Assembly: GCF_016808335.1 (NCBI RefSeq)
Contig: NC_053146.1
Location: 8,439,015-8,503,014, forward strand
DNA length: 64,000 nt
Direction: 5' to 3'
From: Panicum virgatum
Lineage: Eukaryota > Streptophyta > Magnoliopsida > Poales > Poaceae
A program made the translations under genes and the position numbers. The notes beneath the pieces are model-generated. The model searched no databases and was not told the DNA's origin. It was given only the letters and a program-made list of their open reading frames with translations. Each line of letters starts with the position of its first letter. The stretch's first letter is position 1. This document shows positions 43,855-55,814 of the stretch, one piece after another.

Positions 43855-43992
43855 CTTTTTTAAAAAATAAAGATGGGGTCAAGCCACTCAAATTTAAATG
43901 ACTATAAAAGACCTCCCCAATCCGGGTTTCTAGCCTGTGACCCCCCACACGGAGAGCTTTGCCCTTAGCCACTAGACCAAAGACTGGTTCTT
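43855..43992 (-). mobile_element. tRNA-derived SINE (138 bp)
   Basis: On the minus strand it has a tRNA-like head: an A-box-like TGGTCTAGTGGCTAAGG, then a B-box-like GGCTAGAAACCC about 40 bp later, and a T/A-rich tail. It is flanked by a 13-14 bp duplication AAGGAAAAA(A)AGTT (43842-43854 and 43993-44006, one extra A). Size, RNA polymerase III boxes and long TSD all fit a plant SINE. The family is not identified. Confidence 0.7.
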
Positions 43993-44006
43993 AAGGAAAA
44001 AAAGTT

Positions 44007-44650
44007 TTTAATTGTACAGTTACAACCACCTGTACTGAGGTCTTCCTGCTTTCTGACATGCAACCAGAATCCTATTGAAAATTTGCAATGTTTCAATCAC
44101 ACTGCATCTTTCTGCCCCTTGTTCAATTTCAGGTTTCTGCAACAAATATTATTTGAAATATACATCCACAAAGTGCCGCCGGCCGTCAAAGCACCGGTTC
44201 TGCTTCCTTTCTGCCCGACTGCCAGCTTGCTAATTGATGTTTCTGCGAGCTGTTCAAAGAACCACTCCTGCAACAGCTTTACCGGATCTCTTGGTGCATA
44301 ACAGATCCGCACCTGTTGACAAATTAAGATGGTTACTTTGTCGTGCATGACAAGTTATTATAAATTTAATTACGTTTGAAATTATTTCATAATAGCGACT
44401 AATTAATTAAAATTGTTAAATAATTGGAGGCAGAATTCAAAAACACAAAATTGAAAATGAAGTATTCCTACTGTCAAATCTCGATATTTCAAGTTTTCAA
44501 CTCATCCTAGCAAAGAATATAATGTTGATGTCCCATTCCGAACTGTGTAGTAGCTAGATGTTCTTGTTGAAGGCATGAATCACCTTTTTTTCTAAGCCAA
44601 TGTTTAATTTTCCTTTAGCTAATAAATACTTCTAAACCTTATACGTACAG
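44007..44650. other. no confident gene; possible short minus-strand exon
   Basis: Mostly AT-rich. A minus-strand segment (44097-44321) after an acceptor-like TTTGTCAACAG reads VRICYAPRDPVKLLQEWFFE and stays open, which might be an exon of an unrecognised gene or captured sequence. I see no domain in it. The end of the interval, TTATACGTACAG, is an acceptor-like sequence for the exon at 44651. Confidence 0.35.
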
Positions 44651-44959
44651 GTAGACCACGCTCGTGAGGAATGGATTGTCAACATAAGAAATCGACTAGA
44701 TGAACAGTTCACCGATCTAACTAAACTAAAGCCCGCATTAGCGGCTCTAGACACCAGCAAGGACAAGCCATCGATATACTGGACTGGTAGCCATCCCGAA
44801 AGGTTTCGTATCGGTATCCTCCTCCTCAAGAGCTCGGGCAATGTGGCTGAAAAGGACCACATGTGGGAATATGTTGCGTTTATGACCAGATGGCTCGGTC
44901 TCGACGTGACTTTATTCCTTAGATACATGAAGGATAGGGAAGATTTAGTCAAGAGCTAC
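44651..44959 (+). pseudogene. possible N-terminal exon of the DUF247-type gene
   Basis: A 103-codon open stretch follows an acceptor-like CAG: VDHAREEWIVNIRNRLDEQF, then SIYWTGSHPERFRIGILLLK and ending REDLVKSY before a TAG. The opening W-x2-I-x3-L pattern is like the start of DUF247 proteins, but the rest matches poorly. It lies just before the clear DUF247-like frame on the same strand. No start codon could be assigned. Confidence 0.4.
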
Positions 44960-45294
44960 TAGTTTTGGAGCCCCGGCTCGGGTCAGCATAGAAGGGGGGG
45001 GGGGGGGGGGGGGAGACGGCCCTAATGTTGTGTTGGCCGGGTTGCGGGCGGATAAAAGCGGACGTGGGGACTCGGGTCGGGGCACAGCGTAACTAAGAGC
45101 ATGGTTCTTGCCTCCCTCTCTCCTCCCTCCTTGGAGCTCGTCCATTCGTTGGGTGATCCCTTGCTCTCACGTTCGAGTGTTTGCTCGTCGTTTAGGCCGG
45201 TGAGTGACATTTTTGCTCATTGCAGTCACCTCCGGGGTTCTTCGCACCTGGGTAGTACCAGGACCCTTGTGCCCCGGACTGCACTGCCCGCCCT
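44960..45294. other. GC-rich segment interrupting the DUF247-type gene, with a G20 run
   Basis: About 335 bp of clearly different composition between two coding-like parts, with a run of 20 G at 44994-45013. The ends read AGTTTTGG and CCAAAACT, an 8-bp inverted match, but no clear target duplication is seen. It may be a small transposon or an unrelated insertion. Confidence 0.4.
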
Positions 45295-46581
45295 ATGACC
45301 CAAAACTCAAAACGAGCCTTGCGACGAGACGCGGACACCAACTCAAGTTGTATGGAAGGTGGACGGTCGAATTACCCAACTGAAATGAAGAAAGCAGTAG
45401 TTAGTGGGGGAATACAGTTCACTTTTAAGAAATGCGAAACAAAAGAAGGCGGTGAGGATTATCAGAGGTACTTTGTTTTTAGAGAAAGCAATGCTCTCCA
45501 GGAATCATTGCTGATCGCGGGTTGCTTTTTAGCTATTGCGATTCTCTTGCTGCAGAAGGTCCAGAATGGTGCCGAAATTTTACGAGGGTCCGGAGGTAAC
45601 AATAGTGATTCGGCAGATCAAAGGTCCCTGCAATTTTCAATTCTATACCAAAGAATAATGAAAGATCAGATAAAGACCAAAATCGACATGTTGCGCATCA
45701 GAAACCAGATTCCGTGGTTTGTCGTCGAGGCTGTATTTACAAATTCAAGCTTAAGCGAGCTGTTTGGCACCCGCATCGACAGACTAGCAATGTCGTGTTT
45801 TGATGATCTCTACCCTAGAGTGAACAAATCCAAGGTTAAGGGCGGCAACCTCCCATCCGGCGGCTTCAAACATCTACTGCACATCTTCCATTGGACCCGG
45901 ACACCCGAAGAAGGCAAGTGGCTGGTGCATACAAAATCCGACCAAGAGCAGCCTGCAAAACGGTTTGCCGAGTTTTACATTCCTAATGCAACAAACTTGC
46001 TTGAATCCGCAACTAGTTTTAAACGGCTCGACAGTAGCTCGATCGATGTGGCATACTCTAACAAGAGAATATCAGCACTGATGCAAGTAACACCCCTGCA
46101 CTTGTTCCCATACAGCTACGAAATTTTCTACCAGCTTCTGAACTTTGAACAGAGGTATCCGGCGTACGGGCTTCCCGTGACAGCCCATTTCGCATGTAAG
46201 AAAAGCCTATTACAGACCAAAGCAGATGTTAAACTACTGCAGAAGAAGGGCATCGTGCAGAACACGATGAATAAGGGGGAAGAGGATGTTCTGAGCTTTC
46301 TACACGAGGTAGGGCATTTCTTTTTCTTTTTTTTTGACAGTAGGTAGGGCATTTCTTGGTGGATGAAAGTAAGAGCCTGCATACCTGATGACCTCGACAG
46401 CCTAGCGGAAAAGGTGATCGAGCATCATGAAAGAGATGTCAGTGTAGCGTACTCGGAGTTCAAGAGCCAGTTCTGCCCCAACCGATGGGTGATCATATCG
46501 GTCCTCGCCGCCATCACTTTGTTCGTGCTGACATTTATTCAGACTGTATACAGTGCACTTGCCTATTACAAAGGTTCTTGA
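45295..46581 (+). pseudogene. DUF247 family protein, frame-disrupted
   Basis: The plus-strand frame runs from about 45295 to 46347. It shows a cysteine-containing hydrophobic segment (SLLIAGCFLAIAILLL, DUF247 'DGCFxLE' position), then the family's best-kept block MLRIRNQIPWFVVEAVFTNS, later GFKHLLHIFHWTRTPEEGKW, and ATSFKRLDSSSIDVAYSNKR. At 46307-46357 a 35-bp insertion breaks the frame. The C-terminus is at 46363-46581: CIPDDLDSLAEKVIEHHERD, CPNRW, and a membrane helix VIISVLAAITLFVLTFIQTV, the normal DUF247 ending. Even without the insertion the two parts are not in frame, so there is at least one more indel. DUF247 proteins are plant membrane proteins of largely unknown function; some act in grass self-incompatibility. 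Nothing links this copy to that. Confidence 0.7.
46307..46357. repeat. 35-bp micro-insertion with target duplication in the DUF247 frame
   Basis: AGGTAGGGCATTTCTT occurs at 46307-46322 and again at 46342-46357, around a T-rich core with TTTTTTTTTGACAGT. Read on the minus strand the core is ACTGTCAAAAAAAAAGAAAA, an A-tailed stub. This fits an extremely 5'-truncated retroposon with a 16-bp TSD. It shifts the frame and leads to an early stop at 46347. Confidence 0.7.
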
Positions 46582-47519
<938 letters not shown>

Positions 47520-47745
47520 CTTCATGAACAGAACGGTCGAGGTTGAGGATGACGCAGAAGCGCACTGTGTGCATGGAACAGATCATAATATCTCGAAAAG
47601 ATTTGCAACATTTGCTGAGAGATATATATCAACCAGGTGGCTGATAGAGCCTTTCTTGATTTGTGCACCTGGTCTGATTTTTTTGGTGGGTAAATAGTTT
47701 ATCAGGAATTCATCTTCACTCATAGTAAATGGTTCAATTACACTA

Positions 47746-48245
47746 GGAAAAAGTCCAATTTACCCCATCAAGTATAGTCAAAGTCTAAATAATCCCCTAA
47801 ACTATGTCATTTAATTCATTTCACCGCATAATAAAATTTATCTTTTTTTGTTTATCCATACACTAATTGAATTTTAATTTCAAATTTTGCAGCATAGTAG
47901 TAGACATCACAATGCATATTAAAAAATTGATATATTTTTTTCATCATAATTTTTCATATAATTTTGAACTCTAATGATTAATTTATTATTAAATATCCTA
48001 ACCTATCAAAATAATGATAAAAAATTATGATGTATTTTTTTCTAACATGTATTATAGCGTGTACTATCATCTTGTAAAATTTTACTTAAAACTCCACCTA
48101 TGCACAGAGAAATAAAAAAAATTGTATTAGGGGTAATTTGAACCAAAAGCATAGTTTGGGGGTAAAATAATGAACCAAACAATAATAGTTTAGAGGGTTA
48201 TCCAGACTTTGACTATAGTTGAGGGGAGTAATTTAGACTTTCTCC
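47746..48245. mobile_element. 0.5-kb non-autonomous TIR element (Mutator-like ends)
   Basis: Ends GGAAAAAGTCCAATTTACCCC and GGGGAGTAATTTAGACTTTCTCC are imperfect inverted repeats, and the inner halves mirror each other (CAAGTATAGTCAAAGTCTAAA against CAGACTTTGACTATAGTTG). Same end type as the element at 52514-53036. The flanks contain TACACTA on both sides but a clean 9-bp duplication is not visible. Non-coding. Confidence 0.65.
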
Positions 48246-48964
48246 ACACTACACTATAGACACTGTCCCCATTAAGAGGGGAAACGCTAATTAGTTAATC
48301 CCCCGGCCACTTAAAAAGTTGCGTCGGCAATTGCTTTGAGTCTAGTAGTGAAGAATATATGCCAAATGCGAGGACCTCAATCTTTATGCTGCCATGCCAC
48401 TTTAATTCATCCAGCACAGACTTGCCATGTTCATCAGAATGATTATCTTGGTTGAAGATAGTCGTTAAAAGATACACAACTTGACGCTTTCATGCATATC
48501 AAAGCCGCCGATTCTATTTATCGCGCGAGTGGCAAGCGACGTGTCACAGAAGGGCGCGGCTGCCGGCGAGCTACGGGAGTGGGGGATGGAAGAGGGTGGA
48601 GCGACTGCCGGTGATCTAAGGGAGAGGGAGGGGCGGGAGGTGGGCGGAGCGGCCGCACATATGAGGTCGCCGGTGCCAGCGGCCGGGGTGGTGGTCGAGG
48701 CGGCGAACCTTAGAGTTTCAGGTTGCTGGGGTGGGGCGGGCTCCACCGACCCCAGAGGAGGGTGCCGACCGGGCAGGGCAGGAACCTTGGTGGGCGGTGG
48801 CCGGCGGCGGGGGCGAGGAGAAGGAGTCGGCGGTGAGCAAGGTTAGCGTGGGTGGCGGTGGAGGCGCCGCCGGAGCCGAGGGAGGCGGGGGATCATGGGG
48901 CGTGGCGGAGGATAAGAATGGGGCGCAGCTACGATTGGATGAGTTCCAATCGCAGTTGCGATGA
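48246..48964. other. unassigned; GC-rich block 48480-48900
   Basis: AT-rich to 48480, then a GC-rich, glycine/proline-coding block open on both strands with no domain. Possibly a gene 5' end or captured DNA; I do not call a gene. Confidence 0.4.
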
Positions 48965-49777
48965 ATAGATGCCCCCTATCAAACCACCTCGGGAAACCCC
49001 TCAAAAGAACAAAAAGGCAAGCATTCCGCATATCGCTGACATAGCGTTGAGTCAAGAACAAGATGAATTTTACTGGAATCTCCATCCTTTTGGACAGTTC
49101 TCAGTAAAATCTCATTATTTAGCCACGATTCATGCTGATGTCCCCAACTTGAATAAACGTCTATGAAAACTAAAAGCTCTACTAAAAGTCAAGATTTTTC
49201 TTTGCTATTTACGTAGAGGTATGGTGTTGACAAAAGATAATCTAATTAAGCGCAACTGAAAATGTGACAAGAAGTGTTGCAGTGTTGCTTTTGCTCCAGG
49301 GACAAGACGATTCAACATATTTTTTTATTGTCATTTTGCACGTGCAGTATGGTCAATCACAAATGCAGCTTCAGGTCTTCCGCAGCCTCATAGTATATCA
49401 CATATGTTTAGTAACTGGTTACAGGGTATAAGCAAAGAAATGAAACCGCTAGTCCTGCTAGGGGCGGCTACTACTTGTTGGTCGTTTTGACTTTGCAGGA
49501 ATGATTTAGTTTTTGAAAGAAAAATTAACCCTTCTTCTTTACATGTTATCTTTTCAGTTATCCATTGGCTTCGTTTATGGATTATACTACAAAATTCAGG
49601 ATTTTTTTACCCGGACACATGAGTGGCGGTCTACCTACTGATTGACAGTCATTAGCATCTCAGTTCATCACTTTTTTGTCACTTCCATTTTAGGCTGTGT
49701 GCATCCTCATAATGCAGAGGTCGGGAATGTTCAAGTTTTTTGTATTAATAAAGTTTTCGTTATGAAAAAAGAAAAAG
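48965..49777 (+). mobile_element. 5'-truncated LINE fragment (zinc-binding RVT tail)
   Basis: Plus-strand translation with several stops reads FYWNLHPFGQFSVKSHYLAT, then LKVKIFLCYLRRGMVLTKDN, a CCS...FNIFFYCHFARAVWSI zinc-binding segment and GLPQPHSISHMFSNW, close to the tail of the LINE at 17.3 kb. It ends with GTATTAATAAAGTTTTCG and an A-rich tail near 49763-49777. No target duplication was found. A fossil. Confidence 0.78.
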
Positions 49778-50467
49778 ATACATACTTTGGTTTGCTAGCT
49801 ACAGCAGAATCAGTTCTTATATATCTTCTGCTTAAAGATGATGAGAAGAAGAATAATAAGGTAGTGCCACCGACGATTGCTTTGCTAGCACGCTCATCAA
49901 AGGATGTATGCTAAACAGAAGCGCATCTTCTGTTCAGCATCCATGGCCTGGGGGGGGTGCGGGCGGGGGCCGGGGGGACCAATCGGAGCTTATCAGCGTG
50001 AGGAAATGAGGCGGGCCGTCATGACCGCGTTGGAGGCAACAAGGTGCGCGGCGCACGACCGAGGAGGGAGGGGGTTGAGGCATCGAGCCGCAAAGGCGCC
50101 ACGACCTCATCGGAGACTCAGAGCTGCCGTCGGTGGGCCGTGGTGCTGCCCCCACCTTCTTCTGTGGCCCACGTTGACTTGCTACCCATGAGCAGAGCAG
50201 GGCCAGGCCACTCACCCGCCCGCCACGGCCGCCCGTCCTGATCGCGGGCCCGGGGCTTCGCCGCACAACCGCAATTGGCCCACGACGGCGCTCCACGTGC
50301 CGACTGTTTTTTTAAGAATGGTTTATGAACAGAAGCTATTCCAGTCTACTACTTCTCACGCCGGAGTAGTTTTAAATTGATTATCGATTCTTTTTCCTCG
50401 CCCTGTTCTCACGACGATGTTGGAGAGCCTGTGAAATTCAGGTACAGTTGAGAATGCAAAATTATTT
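49778..50467. other. unassigned, GC-rich 49940-50300
   Basis: Open frames here run in both directions because of GC content; none has a domain. Confidence 0.4.
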
Positions 50468-50803
50468 GGCCTTGTTTGGTTCGTGCTAGAAAGTTCATAC
50501 TAGGCATTTTGACCATTAACTAAGAGTATTAAATAAAGTCAATTTGCAAAACTAACTCCAGAACCTCCGCGCTAGGAAACCTGAAGAATCTAATGAGGCC
50601 TTTGACCGCGTGATTAGAGAATGGTTACTGTAGCATCATTATAGCCAATTATCAATTAATTACCGTCATTAGATTCATCGTGAAAAGTTACATCCATCCC
50701 TAAAAAATTTTTGCAAATAGATTTCATATAGTATTTCATGCATGCGAGATTTTTTTTTTGGAAAATATAAGTGGTAGGATCCTAGTGCGATCCAAACAGG
50801 GCC
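50468..50803. mobile_element. MITE, 336 bp, TSD TTT
   Basis: Ends GGCCTTGTTTGG and CCAAACAGGGCC, flanked by TTT on each side (50465-50467, 50804-50806). The inner sequence (TTAAATAAAGTCAATTTGCAA, TGGTTACTGTAGCATCATTAT) is of the same kind as the MITE at 26.9 kb. Confidence 0.82.
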
Positions 50804-52504
50804 TTTGGAGATAAACGAATTGCTGCTTCTTATTACTCTCGTGATGGGAACGAAATCGCTCGCTGAGTCTCTCTGGTTTCAAATTGTTCAGTTTGCGATT
50901 TCGACGCCCAGCATAATTGTCCAACGTCCATCTCTGTCTGGGGTTGCATCCCAGCTTTTTGAGGTGGTTTTCTACAGAAGCTTCTGACCCTGCCTCTCGT
51001 TGTCACAGCCCACTACTGCTCTGGTTTGTACTCTGTTAGGCTTTATTTCCTTTTCACGACTCTTCGTGATGATGTGTTGTGTCAAATTACGTTAAAGAAA
51101 AAAAATGGTGTAGCGTCGTAACGTCAGATCTGCTTGTATTTGTTTAACCTGTAGACTCTTCGCCGCCGAGCACGCCTCGTCGCCGGACTGCCGCTCGCAG
51201 ATAGGATCCGCGGCATCCTGAACCATACTATCAGTGGAAGCGAAGAGCTCCAGCAGCTGGCCTCACAGCACTACGAACAATCTTGGGCACTCAACACCGG
51301 CCTGCTATCTAACAGATGGATGTGCCATGGCTAACAACAATGCTTGCTCGGCGGTCGCAGATGCAGAGCTGGGCAAGATTAAGCTGGAGAAGGAGTTGTT
51401 TGACACAGACAGAGTCCCAAATGGTGGCATGGACAGAGTTCAGGAGAAGGAGTTGTTTGACACCGGAAATGATCCGACTCCTTGTGGGATCTGCCACCTA
51501 TTTGCCCTCTGTCTTGCAGGTCTTTGATGTATTAAACTAGATGAAGATTTTTGCAGCTTCGTATCTCGGTGTCCCTACCTTTTGGGTCCGTTTTCTGCTC
51601 TTAGGAGCCAATTCCGTACAAAAAAAGAGTGTACGAGAAATGATGGCCAGCAGTTTGGATTCGGTACAGGATTCGATGTTCCGATTTGAGGGTCGGGGTC
51701 GAAGGGAATCAGTGTCTCATTCAAGGTTGGATTGCGTCCCGGTTTGAAAGGGGTCGCAGCCCCATTGTTTGCAGATTTAATTGGGATAAGGAGGTTAAGG
51801 ACAGTGAATTGATGTGGTTTTTGTTAGAAAATGAGCTGAATAGGTGTAGCATGGTCTAAATGTACTCTTTTATATGTTTTTTATATGCTTGGACAGATTA
51901 ATTTCTTCATTAGTAGCACATATATAGTTTTTATTTTTATAAAGACACATGGACCCGAAGATATCGGCCCCGATGAATCAGGGTCGCGTTCCACATAATA
52001 ATTTATTGTTCTATAGAGGTATACCCCCTTCGTACCACAATTTTATAAAGTGACGACCCTCGACCCCGTTCCTCGACCCGGTCGACCCAGGAACTTTGTG
52101 ACTATGAGCAGAGCAATGTGATAGATATGTTTTCATCTAGATGAATGACATTTACAGAATTGTTTTTTTTTTCCTTTTGCTTTTCTTCAGGGAACAGACT
52201 TAGGTTTTTTTTAAGTTACCTCCGGACGGCATAGAGCCACCAGAGAGTTTTTATCATTCCTATGTGCAACAATAAATGTAAAATTTTGTGGTGGATTTTT
52301 AAAGAAATTAGGTATGAGATATTTTCATGGTACATCTGCAGACTTTAAAGTAGCTTTTTTTTACAGAATATTGGTTCTGAGGGGAATAATTATGATTTGA
52401 TAGGCCAAATTTATATTGAATGATATTTGCAAGTATTTATCAACCAACCAAACGAAGGTTCCTTTGATGGTAAGTTTAGTGGAAATACTTATGAAGATAC
52501 TGAT
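50804..52504 (+). other. unassigned 1.7 kb with one small ORF at 51234-51527
   Basis: No known domain. The 97-codon frame starting MEAKSSSSWPHSTTNN contains an internal direct repeat, LEKELFDT and QEKELFDT, encoded by AGAAGGAGTTGTTTGACAC at about 51393 and 51446. It ends soon after a TTGCAGGT that could be a splice site. The stretch may be an exon of an unrecognised gene or TE. The remainder is AT-rich. Confidence 0.3.
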
Positions 52505-52513
52505 TTTATACTA

Positions 52514-53036
52514 GGAAAATGTCCATTTTACTACCCTCGTCAATCCAATTTGTCCACTTAACCCCCTGAGTAAAATTTAGGCTCAGTTCACTTGAACAAT
52601 TTTAATAGGTCCAATGTACCCCTAATGAGATTTTTTTTGTTTCTCCTTGTACAAGATGAATTTTAAGTTCAGATTTTGTGAGTGGATAGAGGACATGATT
52701 CCATATGTTACAAAATTATATTAAACATGTTTCATAGTTATTTTCATAGGTTAGAAATATTTAATACAAAATTGATCTTGGAGATACATTTCTACATGAA
52801 AAGTAATTATACAAAATCCATAATGTATTTTTCTAGCATAGGGCATCATACTATAAGTCACCTTGCGAAATTTGAAGTAAAATTCCACTTGTACACAACG
52901 AAATAAAAAAGAGAAATATCATTAGGGGTGGATTGGACTAAATGAAATAGTTTAGGAAAGTAAATGAGCATATGTTTTGTTTAGGGGGTTAAGCGGACAA
53001 AGTGAATTTGTGTGGGGAGTAAAATGGACCTTTTCC
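52514..53036. mobile_element. 523-bp non-autonomous element with Mutator-like ends
   Basis: Ends GGAAAATGTCCATTTTACT and AGTAAAATGGACCTTTTCC, inverted with one small difference. Flanks TTTATACTA (52505-52513) and TTTATGTTA (53037-53045) make a 9-bp duplication with two mismatches, as for old Mutator-type insertions. Inner halves mirror each other (CCCCCTGAGTAAAATTTAGG against GTTTTGTTTAGGGGGTTAAG). Confidence 0.78.
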
Positions 53037-53045
53037 TTTATGTTA

Positions 53046-54115
53046 TTTGCCAAAAAGCTCATATGCATTAGAGAAAAAATCTAACCTTCTATTATTATTA
53101 AATTAAATAGAATTATTACTTAACTCATGATACCGTCATTTTTAAGCCACCATTTTCACAAACACTACCCTTACAACGTGAAGCTCTCTAATATGGGGAG
53201 CAGTGACGCCCTGTTTGGCAGAGCTCCCAGAGGGCCATGCTGGAGCAGAGCAGTGACATACCGGATGATCCAGATTCCGCATCGCTTACTGGTGATCGCG
53301 CCTCCTCGAGGCATCGGTGCCACATACGGACGGGCTAATGGCATCCTGCATGGCGCGCTATTCCCGGGCTGAATTCGCAGGCGGACAATGAGGTAGCAGG
53401 CATCCCAATGGCTGAACCACGAAGCAAATCCCCGACGAAACCCTAGGGAGCGCTCGGGAGAGGGGAAAAGAAAAATGACCTGTGCCCCGGTGAGGCGCCG
53501 ACGAATTGCTTGTGAAGATGACGAACGGCACCCAACGGGGACATCCGTCGCAACTCGCAAATCTCGTCAGAAGAGAAACTATTATCATCAGTACGTTTAC
53601 ATAGAAAAGGAGACTGCAAGTCGTAGATGCAAGGATCATTGGGGTAGGAAAAAAAAACCGGCAACAAAAAGTCATGTCCGACGCCTGTGTGCAGTGTGCA
53701 TGCGGCACGCCAACACAAGCACAGCTCGTAATAATAGTACTACATGCTATTGCCTCTGAGTCTCTTGAGGACGATTTCTGGACTGAACATGTCGTTTCAC
53801 TTATTAGTTACATCTGGCAATTGGTACTGCAGGATGAAGCATGCATGCCTGTCAGTTATTCTGATTCATATATAACATAACACAAAGGAAATAAAAAACG
53901 GCAGGGTGCCCCAGTCAGTCAGCATGCCGGAACCATCAGATCGACACACAGGTGATAGGAGGTAGAAATGGAAATACAATGCAAACATACACCAAACAAA
54001 CATTGTAACCTCGTTCACCGTTTATATAGACACACACATAATGGAAAAGGGGACAGCAGGGAACAAGCAAAGTGAAGGAAACCACCGGGGACCGACTGCT
54101 GGCTGTGTACGGAGC
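53046..54115. other. unassigned; downstream flank of NLR gene R
   Basis: Mixed composition. Minus-strand frames at 53171-53718 overlap in three registers and show no domain. A CCCTAGGGTTTCGTCGG-like phrase on the minus strand (53430-53450) resembles plant 5' leaders but no gene follows. The last 100 bp may be 3'UTR of the NLR exon. Confidence 0.4.
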
Positions 54116-55814
54116 TCACCGAGGTACTCCGCGCTTCAAAACAGGTTTGTTTGGATTCCTGGTAAGCTGGCCCCGCACGTCTTCCAACCACTTCGGGCTG
54201 TAGAAACTGCGCTCATTAATCATGACTTCCTTGAGGCTGCGGAGAGATGATAGCCCAGAAAAATAGACGTCATCTCTGGGACATAGCAGCTCAAGCTTGG
54301 GTGCTGCTCCTTCCTGAAACTCCAACGACCTGATGCCTGACCCTCCAGCTAGCAGGTCAAGCACTGTCAAACTCGGGAATGATGCCTCCGGACTCTTCAG
54401 CCTCGAAAGACTTGTACCGTAGACGCAGGATGGCCAGGTTTGGTAGCTTGCCAAGGACTTGTATGGTGCCATCCACCTCCGTTAGCCTGGTGAATGTTAG
54501 CATCAACTTCACAAGGTTCTGGAGGCCTGCGACCCAGTCTGGCAATTTGCCCAGAGCGCCCAGCAGCTGGAGGCTCTGGAGGTTTTTTGGAGGCGAGCGC
54601 AGACCATCCAAGAAGTCACGTAGATCTGCCTCCTCCATTATTGAATCCACTGACAGTGATTCCAGGTGGTTGAGATGTTCAAGGGTGGAACAAAACTCTT
54701 GGCAGTTCTTCTTGCTGATGCCTGTCACTGCTAACTTGTGCAATCGGGTGAGCCTTTTAATGTCCTGTAGGATGTCCTTCCCTCGTGAGATGTCCACAGC
54801 ACCCAGAGTGTGCAGGTCTTTTAACTTCCTGAGCCCCCTTGGAACTGCCGCGCCACGTGGATTATATTTGCTGGCACGAATGTATTGCAGCTTTCTAAGC
54901 TTGATAATGGCCTGCGGCAGCTTGTTTATGAATGTATCAGTAATATCTAGTGCCTGGAGTTGCTTCAAGTTACCCAATGAATCTGGTAGGTGAAATATAC
55001 CTCTGCAGCTTCTTAAAGAAAGGTATTTCAGGTGCACGAGCTTCCCAATTGACTTGAGGTGGTGATCCACAAGACCCGTGGTGCTTTCCAAGTCTAGCAC
55101 ACGCAGCAACCTCATCTTGTCAGAAACATAAAATGGCTTCCACTTCCCAAACACAGTTAAAGACCTTATCCGTGACAAGTCCACTGTGCTCTCAAACTCG
55201 CTTTGGTCACCCTCCCAATTGCTGCTTATAGCAAGGTGACGTATGGTGCCTTGGGTGTTAATGCTGCAGCCTTCTTCCATTCTAAAGACAAGATTCTCCT
55301 CAATTGCCTTTGAGATGCTGATTTCACGCTTGAGATCGTGGAGTTTGCAAGAGGAAATACCTTTCCCACTACTATTTGGTTCTTTGATAGGTAGGATCAT
55401 GCTACGGTCAATGAGTTCCATGAAGTAGCTATCAGCTACATCCCCCATAGACTTGCCACGCACCTCACTTGAGTAACCCTCTGCACTCCACCGGTGCACC
55501 AAGCGTCTTCGGGTAATGTTGTAGTCTTCAGGAAAGACAGATAGATACAAGAAACAAGACTTGAGATGATATGGTAAACCATCGTAGCTTTTCATAAGGA
55601 TAGTTTTAATTATTCCAAGCTCTGGATTCATCTGCAACTCAGCACTAATATGCTCATTCAATTTTCTCCACTCCATGGGAGTCTTCGGTTGCTTTGCCAA
55701 GAAGCCACATATGGTGACTATTGCAAGGGGAAGTCCATTGCACTTCTTCAGAATTGTTCTTGCCTCTTCAATCAGTGCAGGATGTTCATTCAAATCTATG
55801 GCTTCCTTAAATAC
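54116..55814 (-). pseudogene. NLR gene R exon 3: end of NB-ARC and LRR domain
   Basis: Starts after acceptor TTGCAG at VFKEAIDLNEHPALIEEART in phase 0, the expected partner of an exon ending FTKK. NB-ARC end: KKCNGLPLAIVTICGFLAKQ (GLPL), CFLYLSVFPEDYNI (RNBS-D), and KLHDLKREISIS, an LHD variant of MHD. LRRs follow from about residue 200: VDLSRIRSLTVFGKW, MRLLRVLDLESTTGLVDHHL, LKYLSLRSCRGIFHLPDSLG, LQALDITDTFINKLPQAI. A frameshift near 54395-54410 moves the last 95 codons (VLDLLAGGSGIRSLEF, WLEDVRGQLTRNPNKPVLKR) to another frame; the native stop is at 54116-54118. NLRs are intracellular immune receptors. Exons 1-2 must lie beyond the CACTA insertion, to the right. The frameshift makes it a likely pseudogene, or a protein with an altered tail. 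Confidence 0.85.

Noticed and set aside
43909..43992. A functional tRNA gene
   Set aside because: Only box-like motifs are present; cloverleaf stems are not complementary, and a TSD plus tail indicate a SINE.
45295..46581. DUF247 gene as part of a grass self-incompatibility locus
   Set aside because: DUF247 is a large family; there is no paired second DUF247 gene or other S/Z-locus marker, and the frame is broken.
49904..50296. GC-rich ORFs upstream of the 50.5-kb MITE
   Set aside because: Frames on both strands overlap fully and no domain is recognisable.
53127..53880. A gene in the 53.1-53.9 kb interval
   Set aside because: Several short overlapping frames without domains, splice structure or codon bias.
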